From assembly GCA_025917655.1 (NCBI GenBank), contig CP084619.1, forward strand, positions 4,073,001 to 4,137,000: a stretch of DNA of 64,000 nucleotides, given 5' to 3'. Of the stretch, positions 40,301 to 52,482 are shown piece by piece. Every line of letters begins with the position of its first letter. Positions within the stretch are counted from its first letter, which is position 1. The DNA comes from Chlorella sorokiniana (Eukaryota > Chlorophyta > Trebouxiophyceae > Chlorellales > Chlorellaceae). The notes under the pieces were generated by a model. That model worked only from the letters and a program-made list of their open reading frames with translations. It was not told where the DNA came from and ran no database searches. Made by a program: the position numbers and the translations under genes.

Positions 40301-43300
40301 GTGCCGCTGCGGCCTACATCCCCCTGGCCTCTGTGTACGCACGGGTGACACCCGAGCAGAAGGAGGTGGTGGTGAAGACGCTGCGCTCCGCCGGCCTGCA
40401 CGTCCTCATGTGCGGCGACGGCACCAACGACGTTGGAGCGCTCAAGGGTGGGGGGCAGGCTGCCTGCTGGGGGTGTTGCCAGGGTGAAGCCGGTGGCCAG
40501 GCTGCTGCGGGCGCACGTGGGTGGCGGCGAGCGGGCGCAGTGCCACGGCTGAGGGGCAGGCGGGGTCACCTGAAGGATGCAGGAAGCAGCCTGCGATCGC
40601 TGCTCACCGCGCTCTCGCCCTTGCGAATCTCCGCATGCCGTTGCGAGCTGCAGTTTGTTTATGATGCCGTGCAGGTGCGCACGTCGGCGTGGCCCTGCTG
40701 CCGCCCCCGACAAGAGTAAGCTGAAGAAGAAGAAGGCTGACGGCGGCGCCGGCAAGGCCATCAAGGCCAAGGGGAGGGCAGCAGCAGTGCGCCGCGGGGC
40801 ATGCACGGTGGCCAAGTGCAGCCGCGGGGCCAAAGCCAGGCTGGTTTGCCTGCTGGGGATGCCCCAGTGGAGCCTCCCAAGAACCGGCCAGGCACCCAGA
40901 TGCTGGTGAAGATGAGGGCGCAGGGGAGGCCGAGTGAGTGCTGCGCCGCCGCTCCTGTTAGCGCCTGCCGCCGCCGGCAAACGCATGGCAGTCGCTGCCC
41001 AGGGCCGAGTATGCCTGGCCAGCTGTTTCCACGTGCTGCAAACACTTGGCTGTGTGCCATGGCTTGCAGTAAATCCCTGGCTGGAGCGCATGGCGAAGAA
41101 CATGGATGACATGGCGGAGGCAGCGGAGATGGAGGTGGGCCGGGTGTATGTGGGTGCCCGCACGTTGAGGTGCACGGGTGCACGATTTGGGGCAACATGA
41201 TGGGGATGGGCAACAAGCGCAGCAGTGGCACGCCCATCGTTGCCTGGAACTGCTCTCCTAGCGCTCGCTGCTAAGGCGGCACGGGAAAACAGACTGACGC
41301 TGCAGAAGGCCACAAATGCGGCCGGATGGGCCAAGGGGACAAGCAGGTCGCCCCTGAGGTCCAGCATCCTTACACGCCGCCGCCTGCCCCTCCCTGCCCC
41401 GCCCGCCCACAAGCAGGCCAGCAACATGGTGAAGCCGGGCGACGCGTCCATGGCGGCGCCCTTCACCGCCAAACAGTCGAGCGTCATGCCCTGCCTGGAC
41501 ATCCTGAAGCAGGGGCGCTGCACGCTGGTGCGGCCTGCAAGCATGCTGACGTCGCAGATTGGCGGCCTCTGCCTGCACGCTGATTGCCGCCTGAGCAGCA
41601 CAGAGGAAGTGTGATCCCTGTACATACTTCGGCTTCTCCGCTTCTTTGTGCAAACCCTCTCCTTGCCCCCTCTCCGCTTCCGCCCTGTCCGACGCTGGCT
41701 GCCACAGGTGACGACGGTGCAGATGTTCAAGATTCTGGGGTTGTTGTGCCTCTCCACCGCCTACTCGCTGTCGGTGCTCTACCTGGACGGCATCAAGCTG
41801 GGAGACTTGCAGGCACGGCACGCCATGATGCCGCCGCCCGCTGCCTTTGCCTGTCCGTCTGATGTTGATGCCCTGCACTCCTCTGTTGTGCCTGGGAGGT
41901 GTGTGGGCGGGCCCCTGCCTGCGCATGCCTCGCGTGCCCGCCTGATCTCCCGCGTGCTCTGCCCAGCTGAGCTGCGCCTGCCCGCGGCTTCCGCCGCCTA
42001 CCCCCTTGGCGCAGGCTACCATGGCAGGCATGCTCACCGCTGGCATGTTCCTCTTCATCTCTCATGCCCAGCCACTGGACAAGCTGAGGTGCGTGCCGGC
42101 AGCCCCTAGCAAAGCGTTCGACCGCCTCGCCGCTGCGGGAGGCCGCCTGTTGATGCTGCACTATCACCAACACACCCTCTGCTCTGTTGTCTGAGCACGC
42201 ACGCGTGCCCCCGCCCCCTCCGCATGGGTCGCCTCCTGCTTGCAGCAAGGCGCGCCCCCACCCGCGTGTTTTCTGCCGCTACGTGTTCACCTCCCTGCTG
42301 GGCCAGTTTGCGGTGCACATCTGCTTCCTGATGTACATGCAGCGCGCCGCGCACGAAATCATGCCCCAGGCAAGCAGCGGGCACGCATGCGTGCGCCCGC
42401 CACGCACGCCTTGAATGCGGGCAGCTTATGGCGCAGCCTGTTAATGAGGGCTGCTTGGGGGATGTCCTGCTCAAAATGCTCCCCCACCCTGCCTCTGCTG
42501 CTGCGCAGGAGGAGCGCCAGGAGCCCGACGCCGAGTTCCGGCCCAACTTGATCAACACCATCTGCTTCCTGGTCAACTTTGCCATACAGGTGGGGCACGC
42601 CGCCTCACCCGCTCGCGCCTCCCCCGGCCTCACCTCCCCCCACCTCCCTCTGGCTCTGCCACCTGAGCATGCTGCAGCGGTGCTTTGGCTCGCTGGCCTG
42701 CCAGCCACTATGCTTCATATCTCTCGGCAAGCTCCTGCAGAGGCTCACCCTCGGTTCTCCCGTATTTCCCCTTTTAACCACAGACAATGACTTTCGCCGT
42801 CAACTACGTCGGCGAGCCGTTCAACACGCCGATGGCCGCCAACCGCCTGTTTTACGCCTCAGTACGCTGGTCCGCCGCCATGTATGTGCTCCTGGTGCTG
42901 GACCTGCCCAGGGGTGAGGAGGGATGGGAGGGAGCGATCTGGGAATGCACGGGGAGGCACACCCTTGGACTGGGGTGCCTTGCTTCCTGCGCAGCACTCT
43001 CGTGTCGTTGGCTGCCTCAGACTGCATGGCTCGGGCAGGGTCACTATTGTGTGGGGAATCATGAGGTGTGGGTTGCTGCTTGAGTGAGACGTGGTGGCCT
43101 GGTGTTCTTCGCCCCACTGCAGGCCTCGCCTCGTGGTTCTCGCTGGTGCCCATCCCGACTGCCATGCAAGCGCAGCTGCTGGCATTCGCGGCAACTGCAT
43201 ACATGGCAGCCAACGGGATCGAAAAGGGGGCGCGGGCGGCCTTCCCTGCGGCAACGCCGCCTGAGAAGGGCGGCCTCACCGGCACGTCTGCAGAGGCGAC

Positions 43301-43328
43301 CGCAGCCAGGCGGCTCAAGAGTGATTGA
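34318..43328 (+). CDS. P5A-type ATPase (ATP13A1 / Spf1 family), ER
   Basis: ER P5A pump; family members extract misinserted transmembrane helices from the ER membrane. Start at [20 protein letters not shown], spliced to [20 protein letters not shown], which is the P5A N-terminal signature; the upstream ATG at 34124 is not needed. Later motifs: [93 protein letters not shown] (actuator TGES), [20 protein letters not shown] (P5A PPELP in M4), [18 protein letters not shown] (phosphorylated Asp, codon 38294), [55 protein letters not shown], a Lys-rich insert ([12 protein letters not shown]), and C-terminal TM helices to [17 protein letters not shown] and TGA 43326-43328. All catalytic motifs are intact. 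About 25 exons. Confidence 0.96.
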
Positions 43329-43783
43329 GCTGCGCAGCGGTGGTGGCGGACGTGAGTTCTCCATGCTGTACGAGTGCTAGCTTTCATTAAAACCGATCAA
43401 TATGCATTTGTCACTTGATCCATCTGAGGCTAGCAGCGGGCATGCAAGACAACAGGGCGTCGGCCTGCGGGCGTCGTGCTTCAGGCACAGCATGGTGAGC
43501 GCGATGCACCTTCTGGTATCCGCAGGTGCCCTCATCAAATCGTTCCTTCTAACTTAAGGACTAGGATCGGGGCAGGAGAGGGTTCTCCTCTTGCTCCACC
43601 TTAGTGCTAATGTCTCCCGCAACCGGTCTCGACGTTTTTCCTTCCTCCTGCACTCCTTGACACTGCATCAACTTTATCGAAGCTGAGCGCCGGCTTCCTG
43701 TACACTCGAAACTCTCAGTGGTTGCTGTGAGGCTTTGGGACTTGTGACGCTGTACAGCGCTTTCCCGAGCGATCCTCATCGGC
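43329..43783. other. Intergenic region P5A / RS-domain gene
   Basis: 455 bases between two plus-strand genes, AT-richer; no TGTAA found for the P5A gene here and nothing coding recognised. Confidence 0.5.
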
Positions 43784-46700
43784 ATGCGGCGTCAAGAGTA
43801 AGTCGAGAGCAGTTGAAGCCCCTGTACCCTCCTGATCGCTCCTTGCACTTTGTACACCCCGTGCTATTCACTGCTGCGTTACTCTGACATTGTGTGTTGC
43901 AGCGGACCACGAGGTCCGCCGGGGCCTGGAGGCTGGCCGCCGCACCCGTCGCAGGGACGGCACCCGGACCCGAGCTGGGTGCGTGCTGCTTTTTAGGTGG
44001 CATCTGCTTTGTGGTCAATCCTGGATGCATGCTTGTGCTGTTAGATGTGTTGTTGGTTTGTGATCCCACATTCAGCGCTGCAGCATCTCACACCATGCTC
44101 GTGATGCTTGCATTCCAGGGTGGCCCACCGCTTCCCCATGGAATGCCGCTGTACCCCGTGCACCCAATCATTCTTCCTGGCTTCGCACCACCGCCGCATG
44201 GGGGCAGCTGGGGGGCAGCAGGCCGGCAGCAGCTACCCGCCCCATCCTCCGGGCTATGGGCATGGCAGCAGCGGATACCCGCAGCCGACGCCGCCAGCCG
44301 ACCAAGCGCCGCTCATACCATCCGCACGCCCGTCCAGCCAGGAAGAGGGGGAGCTGCGGCCTTCCCCGCTGGAGTTGGTGGAGAAGGCAGTTGCAGAGCA
44401 GGCCAAGAAGCAGAAGCAGCAGGTGGAGGTGGCTGCCCATCCAAGCAGGCCTGCCAAGGCGGCCACGCCGCCGCCATCGGCGGGGGCTCCACCCCTGCGT
44501 CGGCTGGCGGCGAACCAGGCCCAGGCCCAGACAGCAGCGGCCCCGCCGCCCAGCCCAAGCCGGCCCAGGTGACCCCCAGCAAAGCCAAGCCTGTGGCCAT
44601 CCGAGCCAATCGTTCCATGCTGGGCAACCTGATGCTGAGGCCGAGGTGAGGGCGGCGTCGCTGGGCATCATCAGCATCAGCAGGGGAGAAGGGCTTGCCC
44701 TCTGTCCGGCGCCCTTCCTTGCACAAAAGCGACACCACAGCGGGAGCTGGCCTGCGCCATGGTGGGTGCTGGCCAAGAGCAAGAAGAGTTGCGCAGTCGC
44801 ATTGATCCTTGCGCGCATTGCTGCTCTCACCATGTTTGCAGGAGCGCCGGTAGCAGCCAAGGACGGCGCGGCTCCTCCCAGGACGTCGACGCTGGGCTGG
44901 AGGCAGGGAAAGCAGGGCAGGAAGGGGAGGCGGCCCAGCAGGCTGCCGCCCCTGCTGCAGCTGCCGCTGTGCCTGCACAATCCCCAGCTGAGCAGGCACG
45001 GCCTGCTGCTGTACAGCCGGAAGTGACATCAGCTGAAATCCGGCTGGCTGATCCGGCGCCAGCGCAGGCTGCTGCGCAAGCACCATCACTGGTGGCTGCT
45101 GCTGAGGGTCCTCAGCCCGCGAGCATGTCGCAGCCAGCCCGGCTCTCTGGAGACGCGACGACACTGGCGCAGCCCCCGCCAGAGCAGCGCAAGCGCCGCA
45201 GGTACCCACTGGCGCGCCTCAGCCAGCGCAGCCGCCAGCCAGCACGGCGCCTGTGCCCGCGCCTGCCTCACTGGCAGCGCAGCCCGAAGCCGCCACTCCC
45301 GCCACAGGGCTGGGCACAAGGCCCCCACCCCTGGGCTGCCCCCGGGTTCCTGCCTGCCTCAAGTGCCACGGCAGCCGCGCAGCAGGCGGGGCAGCAGCTG
45401 CATCAGCCCAGCGCCCCGCTGCAGCAGGCAGCGCAAGCTCCTGCCCCACCCCAGCAGCAGCAGGGAGCAAATGAAGCTCGCACTGCAGCTGCAGCAGGGA
45501 GTAAGGCAGACAAGCGCGAGGGAGAGGCTGCCGGTGAGGGTGGGGACGCTGGCGGTAAGCGGAGCCGCAGCCGCAGCCGGGAGCGGCACCGCAAGCGCAG
45601 CAGGAGCCACAGCGAGGGGGAGCTATCCAGCAGCAGCCGCAGCAGAAGCAGGAGCCGGTCTTACAGCAGCGACAGCCGCAGCAGCAGCTACAGCAGCAGG
45701 AGCCGCAGCCGCAGCCGTTCCCGGGATCGGAGGCGGGGCTATGAGCGGCGGCGGCGCAGCCGGAGTCCCAGCCGGGACCGTCGGCGGCGGGACAGCCGGG
45801 ATCGCGGGCGGGCGTCGTACGAGCGGGGTTGGCTGGACGGTCCTGATGACAGGCGGTACGATCGCAGGCGCCCGGGCGACGGCCCGGACTGGCGGCGCGA
45901 CCGCGGCCGTGACTGGCCCGCCGACCGTCGGCGCGGCGGCTGGCCGGACGAGCCTCGTTGGGAGGAGCGCAGGCGGGGCCACTCCGGGCGCAGCTGGGAC
46001 CCGCGAGACACTCGCCCGCCGGCTCTGTCGGCGCGAGAGGCGGACGCTCCGCGGGACACCCGCCCGCCCGCTGTGTCGAGACGGGAGGCGGACGCTCTGC
46101 GGGACGCACGCAGGGAGAGTCGTGGCCGGGACCAGGCCAGGTGACTGCCTGCCTGCTCACACCATGCCTGGCCTGCTTTGTGTTGCGGGTAGCTTTCTCG
46201 GTGGACCTCGAGGGAGTGGGGCATTGATGTGTTGGTGGCAAGCGGCTGGGTCGGTAGGACATCCTCACCTAGCCTGGCACACCACACGTCTTGCAGGGGC
46301 TCACGCCAGGGCGACAGCCGCTCGCCTCCCCCTCGCCGCCCTCGCTCCCCCGGCCGCCGCCAGCGCGGCCCCAGCCCGGCCGCCGCGGCAGCGCCGCCCG
46401 CAGCCGCAGCGCAGCCGCCGCCGGCCAAGCGGTCGCGCACCCGCAGCCACAGCCCCGCTCAGGACGTTGCGCGGCCGCCGCTGCCGCCGCCGGATGCCTG
46501 GCTGCCGCCGCGCAGCGCCTCGCCTGCTCGGTCGCCCTCCCAGCTGCTGTTGGTACAGGGCGCCTGGCCGCCGCTGCAGTCGCCCGCCCGGCCGCTACCC
46601 GACCAGCCCGACCCCACTCGCTCTCCAGACATTGCCGACAGGCCAGTCCCTTCGTGGGGGAAGCTTTGGTTTGCTGACAGGCCCGCCTGCCACGGGTTGC

Positions 46701-49326
46701 CTGTCGGCCACCATTGGAGGCAGCTCCTTGCCACATCCGCAACCACGAGCAGCCCCTGCCCACCCTTCCGTGGCTGCCTGCTGCCCCTTCCTTTCCTGCC
46801 TCGCTCACCGCGCCCCTGCGACCGCCCTGCAGGCTGCGCTCGATGGCCTCGTGCTTTGGCTACGATTGGGAGACGGCCGGTGGGGAGCAGCTGGGCTCCC
46901 TGCTAGACGCGATGTGGAGGCACGCCACACAGCCGGAGCCACCCGGGGTGAGGGCCGCAGGGCTGGCATGCCACGCGGGCGCCGATGTCCGCTGGCCCCT
47001 CAGCCGCCTCGCCGCGCGTTGTGTGTGGGCAGCAGCATGCATAGTGAGCGCCCTGTGGCCGGCAACGAGCGCCGCGACCCTGTGCCCCCTGCTCACCAGG
47101 TGTATATGCGGCAGCGGGAGCTGCTGGATGCACTCGCGCGCCAGCTGCTGCTGCCGGCGCCGGCGGCGCCCGGCGCGCTGGCTCCGCCGCCGTTTTCGGG
47201 GGAGGAGTGGAGCTGGCAGGCGCCGCTGGAGCTGCTGGTTGCGGGGATGCGGGGCAGCCCCAGTTGCGCTGCCGCTAGAGCCGACGGCATCGGCGACCCA
47301 GCCGCAGCCGGCGCAGCAGCAGTCGCCAGAGGAGGCGCCGGAGGGGGCCAGGAGGGTGGGGAGGCACCCGTCCTCGCAGCACGATGCGCACCGGGCGACC
47401 CGCGCGGCCAGCCCGCCGCCGCCGCCGAGCTCGCACGCGCGGCTGCGTGGCACGCCGATGCTGAGCTGGCGCTGCCGGAGTTTGCTCTGCCGGCGGCGCC
47501 CGCCAGCAGTGGCCTCAGCTGGTCCCAAGACCCCAAGCCCGCAGGGCAGGCGGAGGTCACCAGTGGCGGCGGAGACGACCGAGGTGAGCATCAGCCGCCC
47601 CTGGCTGCCGCCCGGCCGCCTGGAAGCGCCTGCTCGCCGTTGCTGCAGCTGTACCTGCCCACAGCCTTCCGTTCCACATCAATCGTACGAATGCAAAACA
47701 CACACGCTCGCTCGCACTGGCCGCTCTCGTTGCAGGCGAGCTCAACGCCCCGCCGCCCCCGCCACGACGACGCTTTCCACCGCTCAGCGGGCGGCACGCT
47801 GGCCTCGACGGGGGCGCGGCGCCGCGCCCGACCGCCCGGCGGAGCCGGGAGGAGGGCTTCTGGCAGGCGCTGCGCCCGACCTCTCGGGGCTGACCTCGGT
47901 GGGTGGTGGGGGGGCAGCCGCCTCCTCGGGGTGGCGGCGGCAGGGGTGGTTGGGTGGTTGGGTCTGTGGGAGGGAGGGACAGACATCTGTCGCTCGTTGC
48001 AGATTGTTTTTGTGTGTGTGTGTGGGGGGGGGAGGAGAGCTCAACAAACAACCTTGGGAGTGGGAGATGTGCAGGAGGGGCACCACGGTTTCGTGGACCT
48101 CCAGGCTTTGGCGTCACGGGGTTTCCACCCTGTTTTTTCTCAGCTGGGCACTGCTGCCACGCCGTCATGCCGCCGCTGTTCCACCCCTCTGGTTTTACGC
48201 TCCTGCTTCCTGGCCGCACCCGCGCACACATTTACACACACTATTTCCCTCTTCCCCCTCTGCTGCAGCCCCGCCAGCTGGATGTGCTGCAGGAGCAGGC
48301 GCGGGCGGGGCAGCTGGAGCGCGGCTGGCCCGTGTACCGCGAGTCGGACCGGCTGTACTGCTACCTCACTGGTGGGCGCCTTGTCCTGCCTCGGTCGATC
48401 CACAAAGCATGGGGGCGGGGGCAGATCCTGGGTGGGTTTGCCTGTTCCCAGGGGGCAAGGGGACTGGGCTGGAGGGGGACGGGCGGCGTGCATGCGTCCT
48501 GCTCCGCCCCGTCCCCCCTCATACACACGCAAACACACACTCACACACCACCTCACCCACACTTGCACACAGACACCGGCCTCCCGCTCTTCCCCTGCCT
48601 GGCTCTCGCTGCAGACAGCCCACCCTCGCTGGCGGAGCTCGCCTGGCCCAACCCCAAGGCCAGCGAGACACCCGCGCGCTTCGTGGTGGCGTTTGCGCAG
48701 CCGGCGGCCGGCCCTGCTGCCGGTGCGGGCCCCTCCGCAGCGCCCAAGCAAGAGCCCGGCCCTGATGGGCAGCAGCAGCAGGAGCAGCAGCAGGCGACGG
48801 GGGTGGAGGACGGGGCAGGAGGGGCGGCGGCGCTGCAGCAGCCGCCTGCCACGGCGCAGGCGCCGCAGCTCTCCGAGCAGGACGGACTTGCGGCGGAGGA
48901 AGCCGCGCTGCGCGCGCTGCAGGCAGCGGCAGCAGCAGCGGGCGTGGGCATGAGCAACCACAGCTCCGTCCAGGCGCCGCTGGTGGCTCGCCCGCCGCCC
49001 GTGGCCGCCACGCGAGCCGCCGCCGCCGCCGCGGAAGACAGCCAGGCGGGGCTGGAGGCCTGGCTGCGGCGCAGCACGGCACCCGGCAGCGCGGCAGCGC
49101 TGGCGACGCGGCAGGCTGGGGAGCGGCGGCAGGCGTTGCGGCGCGGGGCGCGCCGCTGCCGCGTGTGCACGGCCCGCCGCCGCCAGAGCACGCCGCTGCC
49201 GCCGTGCGCCGCCTGCTGCTGCACAAGCACTCGGCAGACCAGGTGATGAAGCGGGTGCTGGCGAGGGTGGTGGGCAGGGTCGCTGCCAAGGCCTCGCACC
49301 GGAGGCGCAGCGGCGGCGGCAGCTAG
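43784..49326 (+). CDS. RS-domain (SR-like) protein, probable splicing or transcription factor
   Basis: The short first exon (MRRQ, ATG 43784, donor gtaagt at 43798) joins in phase to a Gly/Pro-rich exon, GPRGPPGPGGWPPHPSQGRH, and then to PLPHGMPLYPVHPIILPGF. A middle part has EEGELRPSPLELVEKAVAEQ and KAKPVAIRANRSMLGNLMLR. The core is a long Arg/Ser region (about 45560-46140: KRSRSRSRERHRKRSRSHSE, SRSRSRDRRRGYERRRRSRS, repeated DTRPPA..READ units), typical of nuclear speckle splicing factors. No RRM was found. After it come non-repetitive exons: MASCFGYDWETAGGEQLGSL, VYMRQRELLDALARQLLLP, RQLDVLQEQARAGQLERGWP and YRESDRLYCYLTG; the C-terminus is VMKRVLARVVGRVAAKASHR...GGGS, TAG 49324-49326. I do not recognise these C-terminal segments. 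An overlapping 1196-codon open frame (45363-48953) is a shadow of the repetitive region. Confidence 0.72.
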
Positions 49327-49443
49327 CAGCAGCGCTGAGCTCCTACGGCACGCTTTGGAACCCTGCTTGCTGCCTCCTTGACTCCCTGCTGTGCATTGGT
49401 GCACTGCATCAACAGCCCTCTCAACCTCTTTAGCCAGGGAGCG

Positions 49444-49461
49444 CCGCACTGTAAGCAGTGC
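49444..49461 (+). terminator. TGTAA poly(A) signal within a small palindrome
   Basis: cgcactg-taag-cagtgcg is a perfect 7-bp stem with a 4-base loop. The TGTAA (49450-49454) spans the stem top and loop, 124 bases past the RS-gene stop. Confidence 0.6.
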
Positions 49462-49523
49462 GAGGGCCCCTTGAGTTCAGCTGTGTGACACTTCACAGAG
49501 AAACGCTCAAAGTGGCACGGCCT

Positions 49524-51396
49524 TCATGTGCCCTCACGGGCAGCGCTGCCACGCCGCCTGCGGGCCGCCTTGCTGCTGCCGGCAGCGTTGCGACTTGGCG
49601 AGCCTGCTGCCGTCACCGCCACAAAGCCATCCGAGTCAGCTTCGTCGCTGGCATGCTCTAGGGCGTCGGCAGCCTCACCCTGTTCTCCCGCATTGGCCGC
49701 GCCCTCCCCTGCACCCTCGGGGTGCTCATCGACGGGCAGCGGCTGTGCGGCGGTTGCCTCCCCACGGCGCTTGTCGGCACAGCTGCAGTCTCCTCTGGCG
49801 CCGCTGCGGAGGCGGGCGCTTCCCTGCCTGGCTCTGGCGGCGCCGCCGCCGCCGTAGAGGAGGCGCCGCCCAGCCAGGCCGCCAGCGCCGCCTGCTCCTC
49901 CTCCGTGGGCAGGCCCAACTGCTGCTTCAGCGCGATGTTGTTGTGCAGCAGGCGCGCAGCCGCCGCCTCGCTGTCCGCAAGGCGGCGGCGCAGCGCGTCT
50001 GCCTGCTGCTGGGCCTCGCGCAGCAGGCTCAGCGTGATGGGGTCGTCAGCTGCAGCAGAGGCAGTGCGGCAGGCACAGGAGACGGGCTCAGCCAGATAGG
50101 CACGCTTGACAGGAGCCCGGGACTGGAGCGGGATGGTGGATGCCGGGGTGCACAGGCCTGTGTCTGGCAGCTTGAACCACGCATTCACAATGCCCCCCGC
50201 CGCCCCCCACACACAAACCCACCCACCTATCAGCGACTCTGCCGCCCGGCTGTACAGCTGCGCCAAGGCGGGGAACATGCGCGCGCTGGCGCCCTGCAGC
50301 GCGGTCCCCGCAGCGCTCACAGCTGCGCCCGCCGCGCGGCTGACCGCCGGCGTCGGGCGGTGCCGCCGCCGCGGGGCTGGCGCGCGGCGCGGCTCGTGGA
50401 GGCAGGCGCACCGGCCTTGGGGGGTGTGTAATCTGCGGCAGGGACCTCAGCACAGTGTGCTGTCTAGCACTGATGCATTCAATCAAGCCGGAAAACTGTG
50501 CCCTCGGGCACGGGGCAAGCACTGCCTGCGGCAGTGGCGGGGCTGGTGCAGCATCCTGCCCCCCGGTCCGTTGCACTCCTCCTTTCCACCCACCGGGGTC
50601 GTACTTCTGCAGCAGTGCCAGGGTGCGCTCGTAACGAGTCGAGTCCTTGAGCTCCGCCACCTGCAGGCGCGCACAGGCAGGCAGCCGCTGTGTTGAGGGG
50701 GGCAGCCAGCTGGGGAGGAGCAGCTGGTGCTGAGGGCCAGCAAGACGGGCAGGATGGGGGGGGATCGCTTCCTGGCCGCACCATGTGCATCCCGACAGGC
50801 AGCAAGTGAGCCAGCGGATGAGGCGCCGCACCTGCTTGCGCAGCTTGCCCTCAAGCTGCGCCTCGCGGCGGCCGGCCCGGCGATCCAGGGCCGCCGCCAG
50901 CCAGCCCAGTGCGCGGTGCACGGCCCAGGCCAGCGGCGGCGCAGCAAACGCGGGCGACACGCGTGCCGCCTGCTGCGCTGTCGTGTAGCTTCCCGGCGGC
51001 TGCCGGTTCACGTATGCCACATATGCGAGCAGGGCGGCGTAGGCGGTGATGCAGACCTGCAAGAATCGGGCGCGCAGAGCAGCCCACGCCCGTGCCCGCG
51101 CCGCACGCGCAGCCTGCAATAAACAGCAAGCCAAGGAGTGAAACCTTGTCCTGGCAAGAACGGATGGCCCGGCAGGCTGCAGCAAACATGCGACAACACC
51201 TTGCTGCGGGGGCCCAGCTGAGCCGGCCCCCAGCTTACGCCAGCAACGCTGGCAAGTTTCTGCAGGCCGCCGAGCTCACATGAATGCGCTCCACCTCGGC
51301 CTTAATGTTGCCCAGCGAGCGCTCATAGCTGGCGTAGTAAGGGTCGCTGCCCACGCGTGCAAACCAGCCGCGCAGGACGCGCCACGCAGCGGCCAT
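49524..51396 (-). CDS. LNP: Lunapark-like ER membrane-shaping protein (no zinc ribbon)
   Basis: ER three-way-junction protein family. ATG 51396: MAAAWRVLRGWFARVGSDPY, then YASYERSLGNIKAEVERIH, the N-terminal coil. Two closely spaced TM segments follow (VCITAYAALLAYVAYV and SPAFAAPPLAWAVHRALGWL), then a basic coil RREAQLEGKLRKQ and the LNP hallmark VAELKDSTRYERTLALLQKY followed by DPGG, comparable to DELKERTNYY..QQLIQRYDP of plant LNPs (recalled). Where LNPs normally carry a Cys4 zinc ribbon there is instead MFPALAQLYSRAAESLI and a coiled coil (LREAQQQADALRRRLADSEA), then an acidic Ala-rich tail ending SAAREGT. One G is missing at 49760-49763; restoring frame there reaches the stop at 49524. 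The zinc ribbon may be lost or hidden in an unrecognised exon near 50300-50430. Confidence 0.78.
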
Positions 51397-52167
51397 CCCG
51401 CTGCCGCTGCGGTCGGTCAGGAAGGTGCCTCCTGTGCCTGGTCACCTAGCCTGCCAGGTGCGAGTCGAGTGGGCTATGCACCGCTGGTTTTCAAGCTGAA
51501 GGGGACCAGCTGTACTTGGTGGGAAGGAAGCGATCGCGCCAGGTGATTGCAGCGGGCGCTGTGCAAGGCTGCTGCCCTTGACCCTTGGCAACTGTGTGCT
51601 AAAGCTTTCGGCAGAGACGGCCGGTGTTCACGCGCTGCCGACAAGCACTCTATAGACAGGGGAGGCGGCAAGCGTGCACCGATAGTTTTTTCGAATCAGA
51701 ACATGATGCTTCAGCACGAACAGGAACAAGAAGTGCAGGCGCTTGCAACCTCAATGAGCCTGCATGCAGGTGGCGGGCTGACGGCCACAGGCGGAGGAGT
51801 CCAGAGCAGGCAGTGCACGAGGGAAGCTGGTCTTTGTCCACACAGCTTTTGGTAGTGAAAATAGAGACATGGTACATGGGACTATCACCACACTAGCTGA
51901 CATCCGCCTGGCCAGTGTGGGGTTGTGCTCTGCACCGTGCCTGCTGCCATGTGGCCAAACCATTTTCATCGACTCTGAATTGTACGTCGTTTAACCACCA
52001 GGACAAAGACTGAAGGTTTGTGAAAGCGCTGGAAGCCTGCTGCAAATAAACCTTTGCGAGGTTGGGAATGCAGCCACATGCTGCGCCCTGCCCTGTCGTC
52101 GAGATGCGCCTAGTCAGCAAATTTGCAGCACAAGGCTGGCGCGACCTCAGTGGCAACAGTGTCAAGA
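51397..52167. other. Intergenic region downstream of the 52-kb gene pair
   Basis: About 770 AT-richer bases between the LNP start and the next models. No protein-like frame or RNA gene recognised. Confidence 0.5.
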
Positions 52168-52482
52168 TTACGCGTTGTAATAGCCGTGTTTTGCAAAGAA
52201 TACAATGATCGTAAACTGAAGCAGAGCGCTCGTCAGGGCCAGCACACTCCAAAGCAGTGGCGACCTTTCGACGGCCTCACTCAGCGATGGATTAATCCGA
52301 ATGATGCATGCTGGCACCCCTTGGACGTCGGCAAACGGGCAACCCGCTGTTGAGCTACAGCAGCACTTGTTGTTCTCAGGTGTGGCAGCTATAGTGGCCA
52401 ACCTGGTGGCCAGCACCGGCCTAATTTGCTTGTTGGCCAAATTACGAGCGAATGACCACAGCGATGAACACAAGCTCAGCAT
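52168..52482 (-). CDS. Candidate small mitochondrial single-pass membrane protein
   Basis: Intronless 104-codon frame with an Arg/Ser-rich, acid-free start (MLSLCSSLWSFARNLANKQI) like a mitochondrial presequence, a Cys-rich middle (NNKCCCSSTAGCPFADV) and a C-terminal TM segment ending FTIIVFFAKHGYYNA. It resembles small respiratory-complex subunits in layout only. Its first 60 codons lie antisense to exon 1 of the plus-strand model (52301-52513) and no TGTAA lies downstream, so one of the two models may be wrong. Third-position GC is about 62 percent in both, which does not decide. Confidence 0.4.
   Translation of the reverse strand: MLSLCSSLWSFARNLANKQIRPVLATRLATIAATPENNKCCCSSTAGCPFADVQGVPACIIRINPSLSEAVERSPLLWSVLALTSALLQFTIIVFFAKHGYYNA

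Noticed and set aside
40126-41757. 543-codon minus-strand open frame opposite the P5A-ATPase
   Set aside because: Antisense shadow of a GC-rich gene whose plus-strand exons carry all P-type motifs.
45363-48953. 1196-codon open frame overlapping the RS-domain gene
   Set aside because: It runs straight through introns and reads as Ala/Arg/Pro/Gly low complexity in a shifted frame of the Arg/Ser exon and neighbours; the other frame has RS repeats, splice continuity and a sensible C-terminus.
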